Shown here one piece after another: positions 49,078 to 55,976 of a stretch of 64,000 bases of DNA (its first letter is position 1; every line of letters starts with the position of its first letter). The DNA lies in the IMG/VR virus record IMGVR_UViG_3300046694_000148, positions 1 through 64,000 of that record; one strand, 5' to 3'. The translations under genes and the position numbers were made by a program. Source of the stretch: a virus. The notes beneath the pieces were generated by a model. The model saw only the letters and a program-made list of their open reading frames with translations, was not told the DNA's origin and made no database searches.

Positions 49078-49106
49078 TTGACAGGGTTTTTCCTTGTCAT
49101 TAGAAT
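49078..49106 (+). promoter_or_regulatory. Early promoter with dyad spacer (plus strand)
   Basis: TTGACA (49078-49083), 17-base spacer GGGTTTTTCCTTGTCAT and TAGAAT (49101-49106). TGACAGGG and CCTTGTCA form the shared inverted repeat. Nearly identical through the spacer to the promoter at 44802. Confidence 0.85.
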
Positions 49107-49115
49107 TAAAGCTCA

Positions 49116-49146
49116 TCAAACAAACCACCGTCAAGGGGTGAACATG
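49116..49146 (+). promoter_or_regulatory. Conserved early leader with ribosome site
   Basis: From TCAAACAAACCACCG through TCAAGGGGTGAACATG this leader closely matches those at 44847-44877 and 46874-46905. The core TCAAGGGGTGAACA supplies the Shine-Dalgarno; the upstream TCAAACAANCC is also conserved, beyond what ribosome binding requires. Confidence 0.6.
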
Positions 49147-49395
49147 AAAACCACCGCAACGCCGCAAGTCCAGGCCGCCCGCAAAATGCGCATGTCGCGC
49201 CTGTCGGGCCAGATCGCAACCAAGTACAACCCGCGCCAGCATCGCCGCGCCGCCCGCATTGCTGCAAAGTGGTCTACCGCGCTTTTTGGCGATCGCTCGC
49301 AGGCTGACATGTGGCGCACGCTCTTGCAGGACTCTTACCACTACACGCACCGCCGCTTTGCACGCATCCAGGCCCGCAAGGCCGCAACCATCTAA
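49144..49395 (+). CDS. Small basic early protein (83 residues)
   Basis: This protein starts at ATG 49144 behind the conserved AAGGGGTG leader. It is strongly basic and helical: A-A-R-K-M-R-M-S-R-L-S-G-Q-I-A, then R-Q-H-R-R-A-A-R-I-A-A-K-W. It ends R-K-A-A-T-I; the final codons belong to a 32-bp direct repeat. A small nucleic-acid-binding protein is likely from charge. Confidence 0.6.
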   Translation: MKTTATPQVQAARKMRMSRLSGQIATKYNPRQHRRAARIAAKWSTALFGDRSQADMWRTLLQDSYHYTHRRFARIQARKAATI

Positions 49396-49413
49396 CAGGA
49401 CCCGACGCCATGA
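49382..49413 (+). repeat. 32-bp direct repeat, left copy
   Basis: The sequence beginning CCGCAACCATCTAACAGG and ending CCGACGCCATGA covers the last codons and stop of one gene, the ribosome site and the start of the next. It is identical to 50053-50084; identity stops abruptly on both sides. Confidence 0.95.
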
Positions 49414-50066
49414 GCAAGCAATTCCACCATCAGCACGATTGGAAAAAATACTTAGTCACCCTGGACGACTCGGGCGAAATCATCGGCCTTGCGGTCGAAG
49501 TGAACGCACGCGGGCGCGGTCCAACTGATCGCCGTTTGTGGGCGCTGTCGTCGGGTAAGCCCATGCCGCCTATCGTCAAAGCGGTAACGACTTCTCGCGG
49601 CTATTGCGATGCCGTGGCGCGTGCGTGCGACTGGACAAAAGACACGCCCGCAGCGCCCGCCGCCCGCGTCGCCGTGGTCGTGGAAGTCGTTGCGGTAGGC
49701 TTCGACGGCAGCACAGATAAAACTGACGACCGCGTTTTGTGGGTCGGTGCGCCGTCCGTCGAAATCGTAGCCGAAATGCTCAACGCGCTGAACGTGCCGC
49801 ACGAGTCGATAAGCGCAACGGACCTTGACCCCGCGAAGGTTGAAAAACCTGAAGTGCTGGACTATGAACACGACGCCGCCGAACTCGTGGCCGCCCTGTA
49901 TCGCTTCGCGCTGGCCGACGCTGGCGCGGCCCTGGATACCGCCGAATCATTCATGTCCGGCTTTGAAGGCGATGAAATGCAAGAGGGCATGCCCGCCATG
50001 CTCGAACAAGTGCGCCATGCGCGCTTTACCGCTAACCGTGCCGCCCGCAACCCCGCAACCATCTAA
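49410..50066 (+). CDS. Unknown early protein bounded by 32-bp repeats
   Basis: This 218-residue protein starts at ATG 49410 with an ACAGGA site inside the repeat. N-terminal domain: Y-L-V-T-L-D-D-S-G-E-I-I-G-L-A-V-E-V. Middle: V-A-V-V-V-E-V-V-A-V-G-F-D-G and D-R-V-L-W-V-G-A-P-S-V-E-I-V, a beta-alpha pair. C-terminal: A-A-L-Y-R-F-A-L-A-D-A-G-A-A-L helix and an acidic stretch, ending N-P-A-T-I. The repeats flanking it make it look like a cassette inserted or duplicated between its neighbours. Function unknown. Confidence 0.6.
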   Translation: MSKQFHHQHDWKKYLVTLDDSGEIIGLAVEVNARGRGPTDRRLWALSSGKPMPPIVKAVTTSRGYCDAVARACDWTKDTPAAPAARVAVVVEVVAVGFDGSTDKTDDRVLWVGAPSVEIVAEMLNALNVPHESISATDLDPAKVEKPEVLDYEHDAAELVAALYRFALADAGAALDTAESFMSGFEGDEMQEGMPAMLEQVRHARFTANRAARNPATI

Positions 50067-50084
50067 CAGGACCCGACGCCATGA
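50053..50084 (+). repeat. 32-bp direct repeat, right copy
   Basis: Identical to 49382-49413. It again spans the end of one gene, the ACAGGA ribosome site and the ATGA of the next. The two copies are 671 bases apart, start to start. Confidence 0.95.
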
Positions 50085-50596
50085 ACGTTAAAAAAGCCAT
50101 CACGACGAAATACTATCCACCGACCACGCACCGTTCCGCGTGCATCGTCGCCACGGACAACGACGGCAACCGCGCCAGCTTGAGCGGCGACAAAATGACA
50201 GACTACGCTTTCGGCGAGCCGCGACACCGCGCCGCCGCTGAACTGCTGTCCCGCAAAATGGGGTGGCCTGTTGATAACCTCGTGGCCGGTGCGCTCGGTG
50301 GAAGCGGAAATTATGTGTTCGTCGAAGATACCCGCCCGCAGGCCGCGCCGCCTGTGCTGTTCGGTCAAGAGGTGGCCGGGCCGCTTGTCTGCATTGAATT
50401 GACAGTGCCGCATCAGTTCCCGGTGAAGGTCGAACAGTTCGCAAACAAGCGTTTCCGCGTGTCGTACGGCGCAGAGGTGAAAGGCGCTAACCCTTCGAGC
50501 GGCCTGGGATATGGTGCGGCTGCCGATGCGTTCGGGCAAGCGGTGTTTCATTCGCTCGCGTGCGGCTTCGCCCTGGATAACAACGGCCCCGACTAA
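50081..50596 (+). CDS. Unknown early protein (171 residues)
   Basis: This protein has beta-rich segments (T-K-Y-Y-P-P-T-T-H-R, A-C-I-V-A-T-D-N-D-G-N-R, V-C-I-E-L-T-V-P, R-F-R-V-S-Y-G-A-E-V) with a helix A-A-A-E-L-L-S-R-K-M-G-W. The motif K-Y-x-P-x-T-x-x-R-x-x-x-I-x-A recurs in small phage proteins of unknown role. It starts inside the right 32-bp repeat. Confidence 0.6.
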   Translation: MNVKKAITTKYYPPTTHRSACIVATDNDGNRASLSGDKMTDYAFGEPRHRAAAELLSRKMGWPVDNLVAGALGGSGNYVFVEDTRPQAAPPVLFGQEVAGPLVCIELTVPHQFPVKVEQFANKRFRVSYGAEVKGANPSSGLGYGAAADAFGQAVFHSLACGFALDNNGPD

Positions 50597-50618
50597 ATCA
50601 ACCCTGGAGCAAACAGCC

Positions 50619-51110
50619 ATGAAAATCGAACGTCAATTCAATAAAACTGCGGCCTTCCCGGTGGCCGTGCAACAGCCGATTATCACGACAGGCGGCGGCG
50701 CGTCCGCGCTCGGCGTCAAGATCACTTTCCAGGCCGACGCGGAAGACGGTGAAACCGTGGGACAGCGCAACGCGCACGGCCATAAGATCGCACTGCACGC
50801 CACGCCCTACGAAGCCGCGAAGCTGGGCCGCCGCTTGATCGCAGTCAGCGAGCCGACCCGCTACACCGTGACCATGCGCAGCACGAACGGCGGCGGGCGG
50901 CTGGAGTTCGACACGATCACGATTCAACCTGACCAGTGCGCAGAGGATGAAGCCGCCGCGCATGCTGCCGGTTATGGCGCGGTAGTCGTGGGACTGACGC
51001 CGCAGAACGCCGACACGCTGCGCGACATGCTGCGCGCCCTGCTGCCTCATGTCCACATTGCCGACGCTGGCGCGCTGTACGACGAAGCGCGCGAAATGGT
51101 AAAGCCCTGA
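50619..51110 (+). CDS. Last rightward early protein, unknown
   Basis: This 163-residue protein starts at ATG 50619 with a CTGGAGC site. It has strands A-L-G-V-K-I-T-F-Q-A-D-A and T-R-Y-T-V-T-M-R-S-T, plus Y-G-A-V-V-V-G-L-T-P and a C-terminal helix (DTLRDMLRALLPHVHIADAG). It is followed by a strong terminator and the long non-coding region. No family recognised. Confidence 0.6.
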   Translation: MKIERQFNKTAAFPVAVQQPIITTGGGASALGVKITFQADAEDGETVGQRNAHGHKIALHATPYEAAKLGRRLIAVSEPTRYTVTMRSTNGGGRLEFDTITIQPDQCAEDEAAAHAAGYGAVVVGLTPQNADTLRDMLRALLPHVHIADAGALYDEAREMVKP

Positions 51111-51114
51111 TCTA

Positions 51115-51137
51115 GCCCGCCTTCCCCGCACCCCTTC
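51115..51137 (+). repeat. 23-bp direct repeat, copy 1
   Basis: Begins GCCCGCCTTCCCC and ends GCACCCCTTC, 4 bases after the preceding stop. Identical to 51182-51204, with the terminator hairpin between the copies. Confidence 0.9.
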
Positions 51138-51143
51138 AATCAG

Positions 51144-51172
51144 ACCCGCCCTCGTGGCGGGTTTTCCTTTTG
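51144..51172 (+). terminator. Intrinsic terminator ending the rightward early block
   Basis: A 7-bp stem ACCCGCC / GGCGGGT with loop CTCGT is followed by TTTCCTTTT. It has the same stem as the terminator at 49034. Confidence 0.8.
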
Positions 51173-51181
51173 GGCCGTCCG

Positions 51182-51204
51182 GCCCGCCTTCCCCGCACCC
51201 CTTC
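51182..51204 (+). repeat. 23-bp direct repeat, copy 2
   Basis: Same 23 bases as 51115-51137, here preceding the repeat-rich non-coding tract. Confidence 0.9.
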
Positions 51205-52082
51205 TTGTCCGGCCCTCGTGTATGCGCATGGGCGCTTGCATGCGTGCCCGCCCTCGTGTATGCGCGTGTACGTGCGTTCGCATGTGCGCTTGCCCTTGTA
51301 CGTGTACGCGCATGGCCGCGTGTCTGCGCCTGGACGTGTGACCGCATCCCCGCTTGTCCGTGTAGCCGCCTGGACGCCGAGCCGAATAGCGGCCCGCTGT
51401 GCCGGTGGCCGGGGTGGCGGCCTGTCCGCATACCTGCTGCGCTGTGGTCGTGGCGTGGCGGCCTGTCTGCTGCCCTGGATGGCCCTATTTCCCCTCATGT
51501 CCTGATGTCCTGATGGCTGTATGGCCGCATATCGGGGTGTTCCCTGCTGTGCTGATGGGCCTGGGACGCGCGAGAAGGGGCATACAAGGCGCGATCTATG
51601 CCCGGCCTATGGCGTGGTAGCCGCGCAGCCGGAAAACGGCGTAGCGGGCCGCATGGGTCAATGGGTCCCTCCCCGGTGCGATAGGGCCTCGGGGGGCCGT
51701 GGAGCCTCGATGCCCGAGAATTTATCGAAATCGCTATAGCACCAAGTCGAAGCGGCGTTTTTGGGCCATTTTCCGGCCAGGATTTGCCCGGCCGCAACCG
51801 ATGATCCCGAAAAGTGGGGTTTTCGTATTCTCTACCAGAACTTCTTTTTATATTTTTTTCTCGCTACACGTAGTCAGAATCAAGGAAATAGAGATCATAG
51901 AGATCAGAAAAGGGGTAAAAACGGTGTTTCCTTGTGGAAAATGCAACCAATGATCCCGATAATCGGGGTTTTCAAGGTCGTCAGCGATTCAGAATTTTTT
52001 CTAAGCCGCGCCTGACCGTGGCCGATGGTCGCAATTTTCGGGATTTTCGGGTCGTTCCCGGTTTCGCGGGAATCTGCGAGCG
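51205..52082 (+). other. Repeat-rich non-coding region, candidate replication origin
   Basis: No frame in this stretch has both a ribosome site and plausible composition. It contains a 16-bp direct repeat (51212-51227 and 51250-51265), a long alternating purine-pyrimidine tract (about 51219-51320, rich in TGCGCG and TACGTG), and an AT-rich pocket (about 51830-51990). Two 31-base near repeats beginning GCAACC and ending GGGGTTTTC lie at 51794-51824 and 51943-51973 (27 of 31 match). It is flanked by converging terminators and adjoins the primase gene, so an origin is the leading guess. Confidence 0.5.
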
Positions 52083-52107
52083 AAAAAAACCCGCCACGAG
52101 GGCGGGT
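52083..52107 (-). terminator. Intrinsic terminator after the primase-helicase gene (minus strand)
   Basis: On the minus strand a 7-bp stem ACCCGCC / GGCGGGT with loop CTCGT is followed by at least six Ts. It lies 20 bases past the primase stop codon. Confidence 0.85.
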
Positions 52108-52127
52108 CAAACGGAGAAACGTGAAAA

Positions 52128-54695
52128 TCAGAGTTCGTCGTCATCATCGGCGAGTTTTTTCGCCGCGTCGATGTATTTTCGCACTTTCGCATTGTCGATG
52201 GTGATGCTGCCGTCGCCGAACGTGGACTGGAACCGCTCGACATCGCGGGTGTAGTAGGTCCGGTAGTCGCTGCCGACGCGGATCTTACCCAGGCTCTCGA
52301 AACGGTGGCGGGACAGCATCGAACCGACCGCTTTATTCGCCGGAACGTCCAGGCCCCGGTCCATCAGCACTTCGGCCAGGCGGCCACTGTCCAGCAACTC
52401 GAACGAAATCAGCGGATCGGCCTGTTCCGAGATCAGGTCGTGCAGATCTTGGATGAACTGCGGCTGCGCCTGGCGGATCATGTACTTCTTCGCGTCGGTG
52501 TTCGGCGCGTCGCCGTACGGCTTGAACGATTCATCCTGTTCCCACTCCAGCAGCCATTTCCGCAGAGCCGGTGCCGACGACGCGATGGTCCCGTACAGAT
52601 CCTCGTAGTAGTCGGGGTTCTCGTCCTTGAATTCGTCGAGTTTGTCCTTCCGCTGCCACTGGCTGAACAGCACGCAGTATCGGCGGCCGTCGTCGTCCAG
52701 CGGCAGCGCGTCGCGGAAGTTCGAGAACAGCAGGTAGGACGTGGTGTTCACCGCGTTGTACTGCGACTTGCCTTTCGGGTGGACCTCGATCACGTCGTTC
52801 GTGATGTAGGGCTTGATCCGGTTCAGCAGTTCGTACTTGTTGTTCGCGTTGATGAGGCGGACTTCTTCGATACAGGTGAGGCACTGGCCGACAACCCAGT
52901 CGGTGAACGACGATTCGAGAATGTGGGCGTTGAGCATCTGGACGTTCGACACGCCCATGACCGACCGCATCAGGAAAGCGAAGAACGACTTGCCGTCACC
53001 CTCGACGCCTTGCAGCAGGATCGACCAGTTGACGTGACGGCCGGGGTTCTGCACTACCCACGACAGCCAGTCGAGCAGGATGCGGCGTTCTTCCGGCTTC
53101 ACGAGCAGGTGGCGAATATGGTTCTTCACGCGCTTGATGGCCGCTTTATCGCGGGGCAGCATCGCGTCCGGCAGTTCGGGGATCTCGTGCGCCGCATACG
53201 TGTTGGCGAAGATGCCGTCAGCGCGATAGAACACCGGATCGGCACCAGGCTCATACCGGCGACCGTTCACGACCTTGATCTTGTACTTGTTCAGCGCCAG
53301 GGTCGAGGCCGAGTTCGACGGCGAGGTCTTGCCGTCCAAGATGTCCTTCTTCGTCATTGCGTAGCGGTCGAACATCGCATCGAAGCCCTGCTTCGTGGTC
53401 GAGATATTGCGCGAGGTGTCGAAGAAGCGGTCGTCGCTCGTGTCGTAGACCCAGTTCTCGCACCAGCCTGGAATCTTTTCGCCCTTCGACGGCGCGTATG
53501 CGATGGCTTTCTTCACTTCCGACAGCGGCGTCTTCGATCCGCCGTTGATGATGTCGAGGCGTTCCTTCGCCAGCGAGGCCAGCGCCGACCGCGTGAGGCC
53601 GTCGATCTCCGCTTCGCGTGCAGCATCGCGGGCCTTGTTCCAGGCCGCCAGGTCTTTCGCTTCGCTGAACTGGTCGCGCAGTTTCACCGCCAGCGCAGCA
53701 GCGCCTTCGGCCGCAGCCTCTTTCGACAGCTTCAGGATGAAGCGGGCCGTGATCGGTGCGCGCTTCTTGCCGTCGATACCGAAATCATCCCAGCGACGTT
53801 CGAGCGCATCGCGGTCGAAGTTGTCGGCCGTCTCGGACCACTCGGACCACAGTTCAAGGCCATCCTCGCCGCCGTCGTACTGGTGATACAGGGCCATGCC
53901 GACCTGAACCCAGGTGTCGTAGTCGTCAGGGTTCGGCACCATCATCAGGCGCGAGCGCAATTCCGTCTCGCTGATGTCCACGGCCTGCGTGTCTTCGATG
54001 AACGGATCGTCCATGTCGATGTCGGCCAGGTTGCCGCTGCGCTGCTTCTTCACCACCTTCCAGTCGGATTCCTGTTCGGCGCGCTCGTGGAACCAGTCGA
54101 TGAGTTCCTGACATTGCTCGACCGTGATGATCGTGAGTTCGTTCGCCGGGATGGTCAGCGGACCACCGGCCTCGATCACCTCGAAGTCTTTTCCGACCTT
54201 CTCGGACGGCCACATGTACGGCCTGCCGGTGTCGGGGTGAATGTGATACGCGACGAACTGCTGGCCGTCGCAAAGGATCTCGATCTGGTGCAGTTCGCCC
54301 CACTCGTCCTGATAGCGGTTCGAGCGCATTTTGCGGAACGGCGTTTCGGTGCGATAGACGAGCAGGCGCTTCGGCGGCATACCGATTCGCAGCGGTGCGT
54401 CACCGAAGATCTTGCGCGCTTTTTCTTCCGCTTCGAGTGCGACCTTTTCGTCACGAATGTCGAGGTCAACTGCGGGCGTACGCTTGGTCAGAATTCCGAC
54501 GCCAGAATTGCGGTGCCCCGACTCGATCCATTCGGCGAGTTGCGGCTTGTTCGAGCGGGCCTTGCTCCAGTTGTCGAAGCCTGGCGCTTTCTTCCCGACC
54601 GCGATGGGCACGATCTCGTAAGCGTTGTCGATGAGACGTGATCCCAGGTAGGCCAGCGGCCCACTATTTTTGGACGTATATTCTTCGTTCTTCAT
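52128..54695 (-). CDS. Primase-polymerase/SF3 helicase fusion
   Basis: This 855-residue protein starts at ATG 54695, overlapping the HTH gene stop by ATGA. Residues about 10-200 form a bifunctional prim-pol (AEP) domain with catalytic-type D77-L-D79 and a later Y-H-I-H-P-D. Around 245-330 D-T-W-V-Q-V-G-M-A-L-Y-H and W-S-E-W-S are typical of a PriCT-2 region. Residues about 470-720 are a D5/DUF5906-type SF3 helicase: Walker A G-V-E-G-D-G-K-S (about 560-567) and Walker B C-L-T-C-I-E-E-V. It primes and unwinds at the origin. The end reads L-A-D-D-D-D-E-L. Confidence 0.88.
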   Translation of the reverse strand: MKNEEYTSKNSGPLAYLGSRLIDNAYEIVPIAVGKKAPGFDNWSKARSNKPQLAEWIESGHRNSGVGILTKRTPAVDLDIRDEKVALEAEEKARKIFGDAPLRIGMPPKRLLVYRTETPFRKMRSNRYQDEWGELHQIEILCDGQQFVAYHIHPDTGRPYMWPSEKVGKDFEVIEAGGPLTIPANELTIITVEQCQELIDWFHERAEQESDWKVVKKQRSGNLADIDMDDPFIEDTQAVDISETELRSRLMMVPNPDDYDTWVQVGMALYHQYDGGEDGLELWSEWSETADNFDRDALERRWDDFGIDGKKRAPITARFILKLSKEAAAEGAAALAVKLRDQFSEAKDLAAWNKARDAAREAEIDGLTRSALASLAKERLDIINGGSKTPLSEVKKAIAYAPSKGEKIPGWCENWVYDTSDDRFFDTSRNISTTKQGFDAMFDRYAMTKKDILDGKTSPSNSASTLALNKYKIKVVNGRRYEPGADPVFYRADGIFANTYAAHEIPELPDAMLPRDKAAIKRVKNHIRHLLVKPEERRILLDWLSWVVQNPGRHVNWSILLQGVEGDGKSFFAFLMRSVMGVSNVQMLNAHILESSFTDWVVGQCLTCIEEVRLINANNKYELLNRIKPYITNDVIEVHPKGKSQYNAVNTTSYLLFSNFRDALPLDDDGRRYCVLFSQWQRKDKLDEFKDENPDYYEDLYGTIASSAPALRKWLLEWEQDESFKPYGDAPNTDAKKYMIRQAQPQFIQDLHDLISEQADPLISFELLDSGRLAEVLMDRGLDVPANKAVGSMLSRHRFESLGKIRVGSDYRTYYTRDVERFQSTFGDGSITIDNAKVRKYIDAAKKLADDDDEL

Positions 54696-55021
54696 TGGGT
54701 CAGTTCGTGAATTTCGAGCGGGAACATAAGCCACTCGCGTCGTACGACGTTTCGACCGCAAACCTTCTCGATCTTCGACGCCATCGTCGGCGACAGCTTG
54801 CCTTCCCTGATTGATGCGTGTACCTGCGAGCGGTCGATCTTGCAGGCGTCAGCGAGTGCCGCGATGCTGCCGTTTGGCGTGCTGCTGATCGCGGCCTTCA
54901 ATACAAGGTAACGCACGCGCCTGGATTCGAGCGTGCCGTCATCATTGTTAGCCTTCGGTCCTTCGACCCACGGCGGAAAAATTACTTGCAAAATGAATCT
55001 CCTAGTATCCGTCAAAAACAT
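54692..55021 (-). CDS. HTH regulator upstream of the primase gene
   Basis: This 109-residue protein starts at ATG 55021, 7 bases after a -10-like GATAAT, so the mRNA is probably leaderless like lambda cI from its maintenance promoter. An upstream in-frame ATG would require transcription from further away. An HTH lies near 60-80 (I-A-A-L-A-D-A-C-K-I-D-R-S-Q-V-H-A-S-I-R-E-G), followed by K-L-S-P-T-M-A-S-K-I-E-K-V-C-G, in the manner of Cro/CI-type proteins. It may repress itself via an 18-bp palindrome over its -10 and set primase level. Confidence 0.7.
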   Translation of the reverse strand: MFLTDTRRFILQVIFPPWVEGPKANNDDGTLESRRVRYLVLKAAISSTPNGSIAALADACKIDRSQVHASIREGKLSPTMASKIEKVCGRNVVRREWLMFPLEIHELTQ

Positions 55022-55057
55022 GTGAGAATTATCCCACAGGTACTTGACGCGGGGCAA
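55021..55057 (-). promoter_or_regulatory. Promoter and operator for the HTH/primase operon
   Basis: On the minus strand GATAAT (55033-55028) is a good -10; the best -35 is TTGCCC (55057-55052) with 18-base spacing, which is weak. The -10 lies inside TGTGAGAATTATCCCACA (plus strand, 55021-55038), a 7-bp inverted repeat with one mismatch and a 4-base centre. A weak -35 with an operator fits an autoregulated gene. Confidence 0.55.
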
Positions 55058-55113
55058 GGCGGTATGAGAAGATTCAACTCATGCACTGACCAACAAACGA
55101 CAGGGCGATACGA

Positions 55114-55503
55114 ATGAAGAACTACGACCTGATCGCGGATTTACAGGCGGCGGAATCGGTGGAATTCGATCCGCAGGCCGTGGCCGATTTGACGGTAAAG
55201 CAAATGCACGTACTTATGACGAAACTGCACATGTTGCGGTACGCCCTGAGAGGTGCAAGGCAGCGCGAAGTGATCGTGAATCTCGGCGAGTCGTTGCAAG
55301 ACCTGATCCTCGAATTTCAACGGGGCGAAGTGACGGCAGCAATCACCGACGCGGATCGCACGACGCTTCTGACTGCCGACGTGGAATTAGCACGCTTCAG
55401 TGTCGCTTTAGTAGTCGCACAATCCGTCGATGCCAACGCAGCGTTCACGCTGTTCGGTGAAGGTGGAAAAGGCATCGACCTGTCGAGTGTCCTGAAAGAG
55501 TAG
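55114..55503 (+). CDS. Unknown protein heading the replication operon
   Basis: This 129-residue, largely helical protein has V-K-Q-M-H-V-L-M-T-K-L-H-M-L-R-Y-A-L, then L-G-E-S-L-Q-D-L-I-L-E-F and A-A-F-T-L-F-G-E-G-G-K-G-I-D. It is transcribed divergently from the HTH gene, only 92 bases away, so the two may share an operator. A weak GGGCGAT site precedes the ATG. Function unknown. Confidence 0.6.
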   Translation: MKNYDLIADLQAAESVEFDPQAVADLTVKQMHVLMTKLHMLRYALRGARQREVIVNLGESLQDLILEFQRGEVTAAITDADRTTLLTADVELARFSVALVVAQSVDANAAFTLFGEGGKGIDLSSVLKE

Positions 55504-55529
55504 TTTTGCAAAATGCGTTGTTCGATTTT

Positions 55530-55567
55530 GGCGGTAGAACAGCGCACAATTTAACCGCCGATTTTTC
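55530..55567 (+). terminator. Weak hairpin between replication genes
   Basis: A 6-bp stem GGCGGT / ACCGCC with an 18-base loop is followed by GATTTTTCT. The long loop makes this a weak terminator or attenuator at best. Confidence 0.35.
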
Positions 55568-55586
55568 TATTAACGGAGCTTCAAAA

Positions 55587-55970
55587 ATGCTGGAAAAACT
55601 GATTCAAGACCTGATCGCTGCCCTGAACGCCAACACCGCCGCACACATGGGCAACGGTGGCGCTGCTTCGACCGACAAACCGGCCGCATCGACCGACAAG
55701 CCTGCCGGTGGCAAAGCCGCTGGTGGCAAAGCCGCCCCGAAGGCGAAGGAAGAACCGGCAGGCCCGACCGTCGAAGAAATGCAGGCTGCACTCGGCCAGG
55801 TGAAGGAGAAGTTCGGCGCGGCAGAAGCCAAAGCGATCATCAAGTCCTTCGGTAAAGTCGAGAAGATGGGCGAGATCCCGGCCGACAAGGTGAAGGCCGT
55901 GTTCGACGCCGCGACCGCGAAGCTGGCCCCGGCCGACACCACCGCCACCGACGACGACGACGACATCTAA
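55587..55970 (+). CDS. Acidic-tailed protein sharing a domain with the dUTPase extension
   Basis: This 127-residue protein starts at ATG 55587 with a TTAACGGAG leader. It has a helical N-terminus (LEKLIQDLIAALNANTAAH), a Lys/Ala/Gly linker with tandem S-T-D-K-P-A, then a helical domain (T-V-E-E-M-Q-A-A-L-G-Q-V-K-E-K-F-G then A-K-A-I-I-K-S-F-G). This domain matches the dUTPase C-terminal extension in pattern. It ends D-D-D-D-D-I. The acidic tail and position suggest an accessory replication protein. Confidence 0.6.
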   Translation: MLEKLIQDLIAALNANTAAHMGNGGAASTDKPAASTDKPAGGKAAGGKAAPKAKEEPAGPTVEEMQAALGQVKEKFGAAEAKAIIKSFGKVEKMGEIPADKVKAVFDAATAKLAPADTTATDDDDDI

Positions 55971-55976
55971 TCGTCC

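Noticed and set aside
49382-50084. 32-bp repeats considered as phage attachment sites or IS target duplications
   Set aside because: They span coding ends and ribosome sites, and the gene between them has no recombinase features; a simple cassette or duplication fits better.
51154-51513. 119-residue plus and 120-residue minus open frames in the non-coding region
   Set aside because: Low-complexity Ala/Cys/Pro/Arg translations of an alternating purine-pyrimidine tract, with no start signals.
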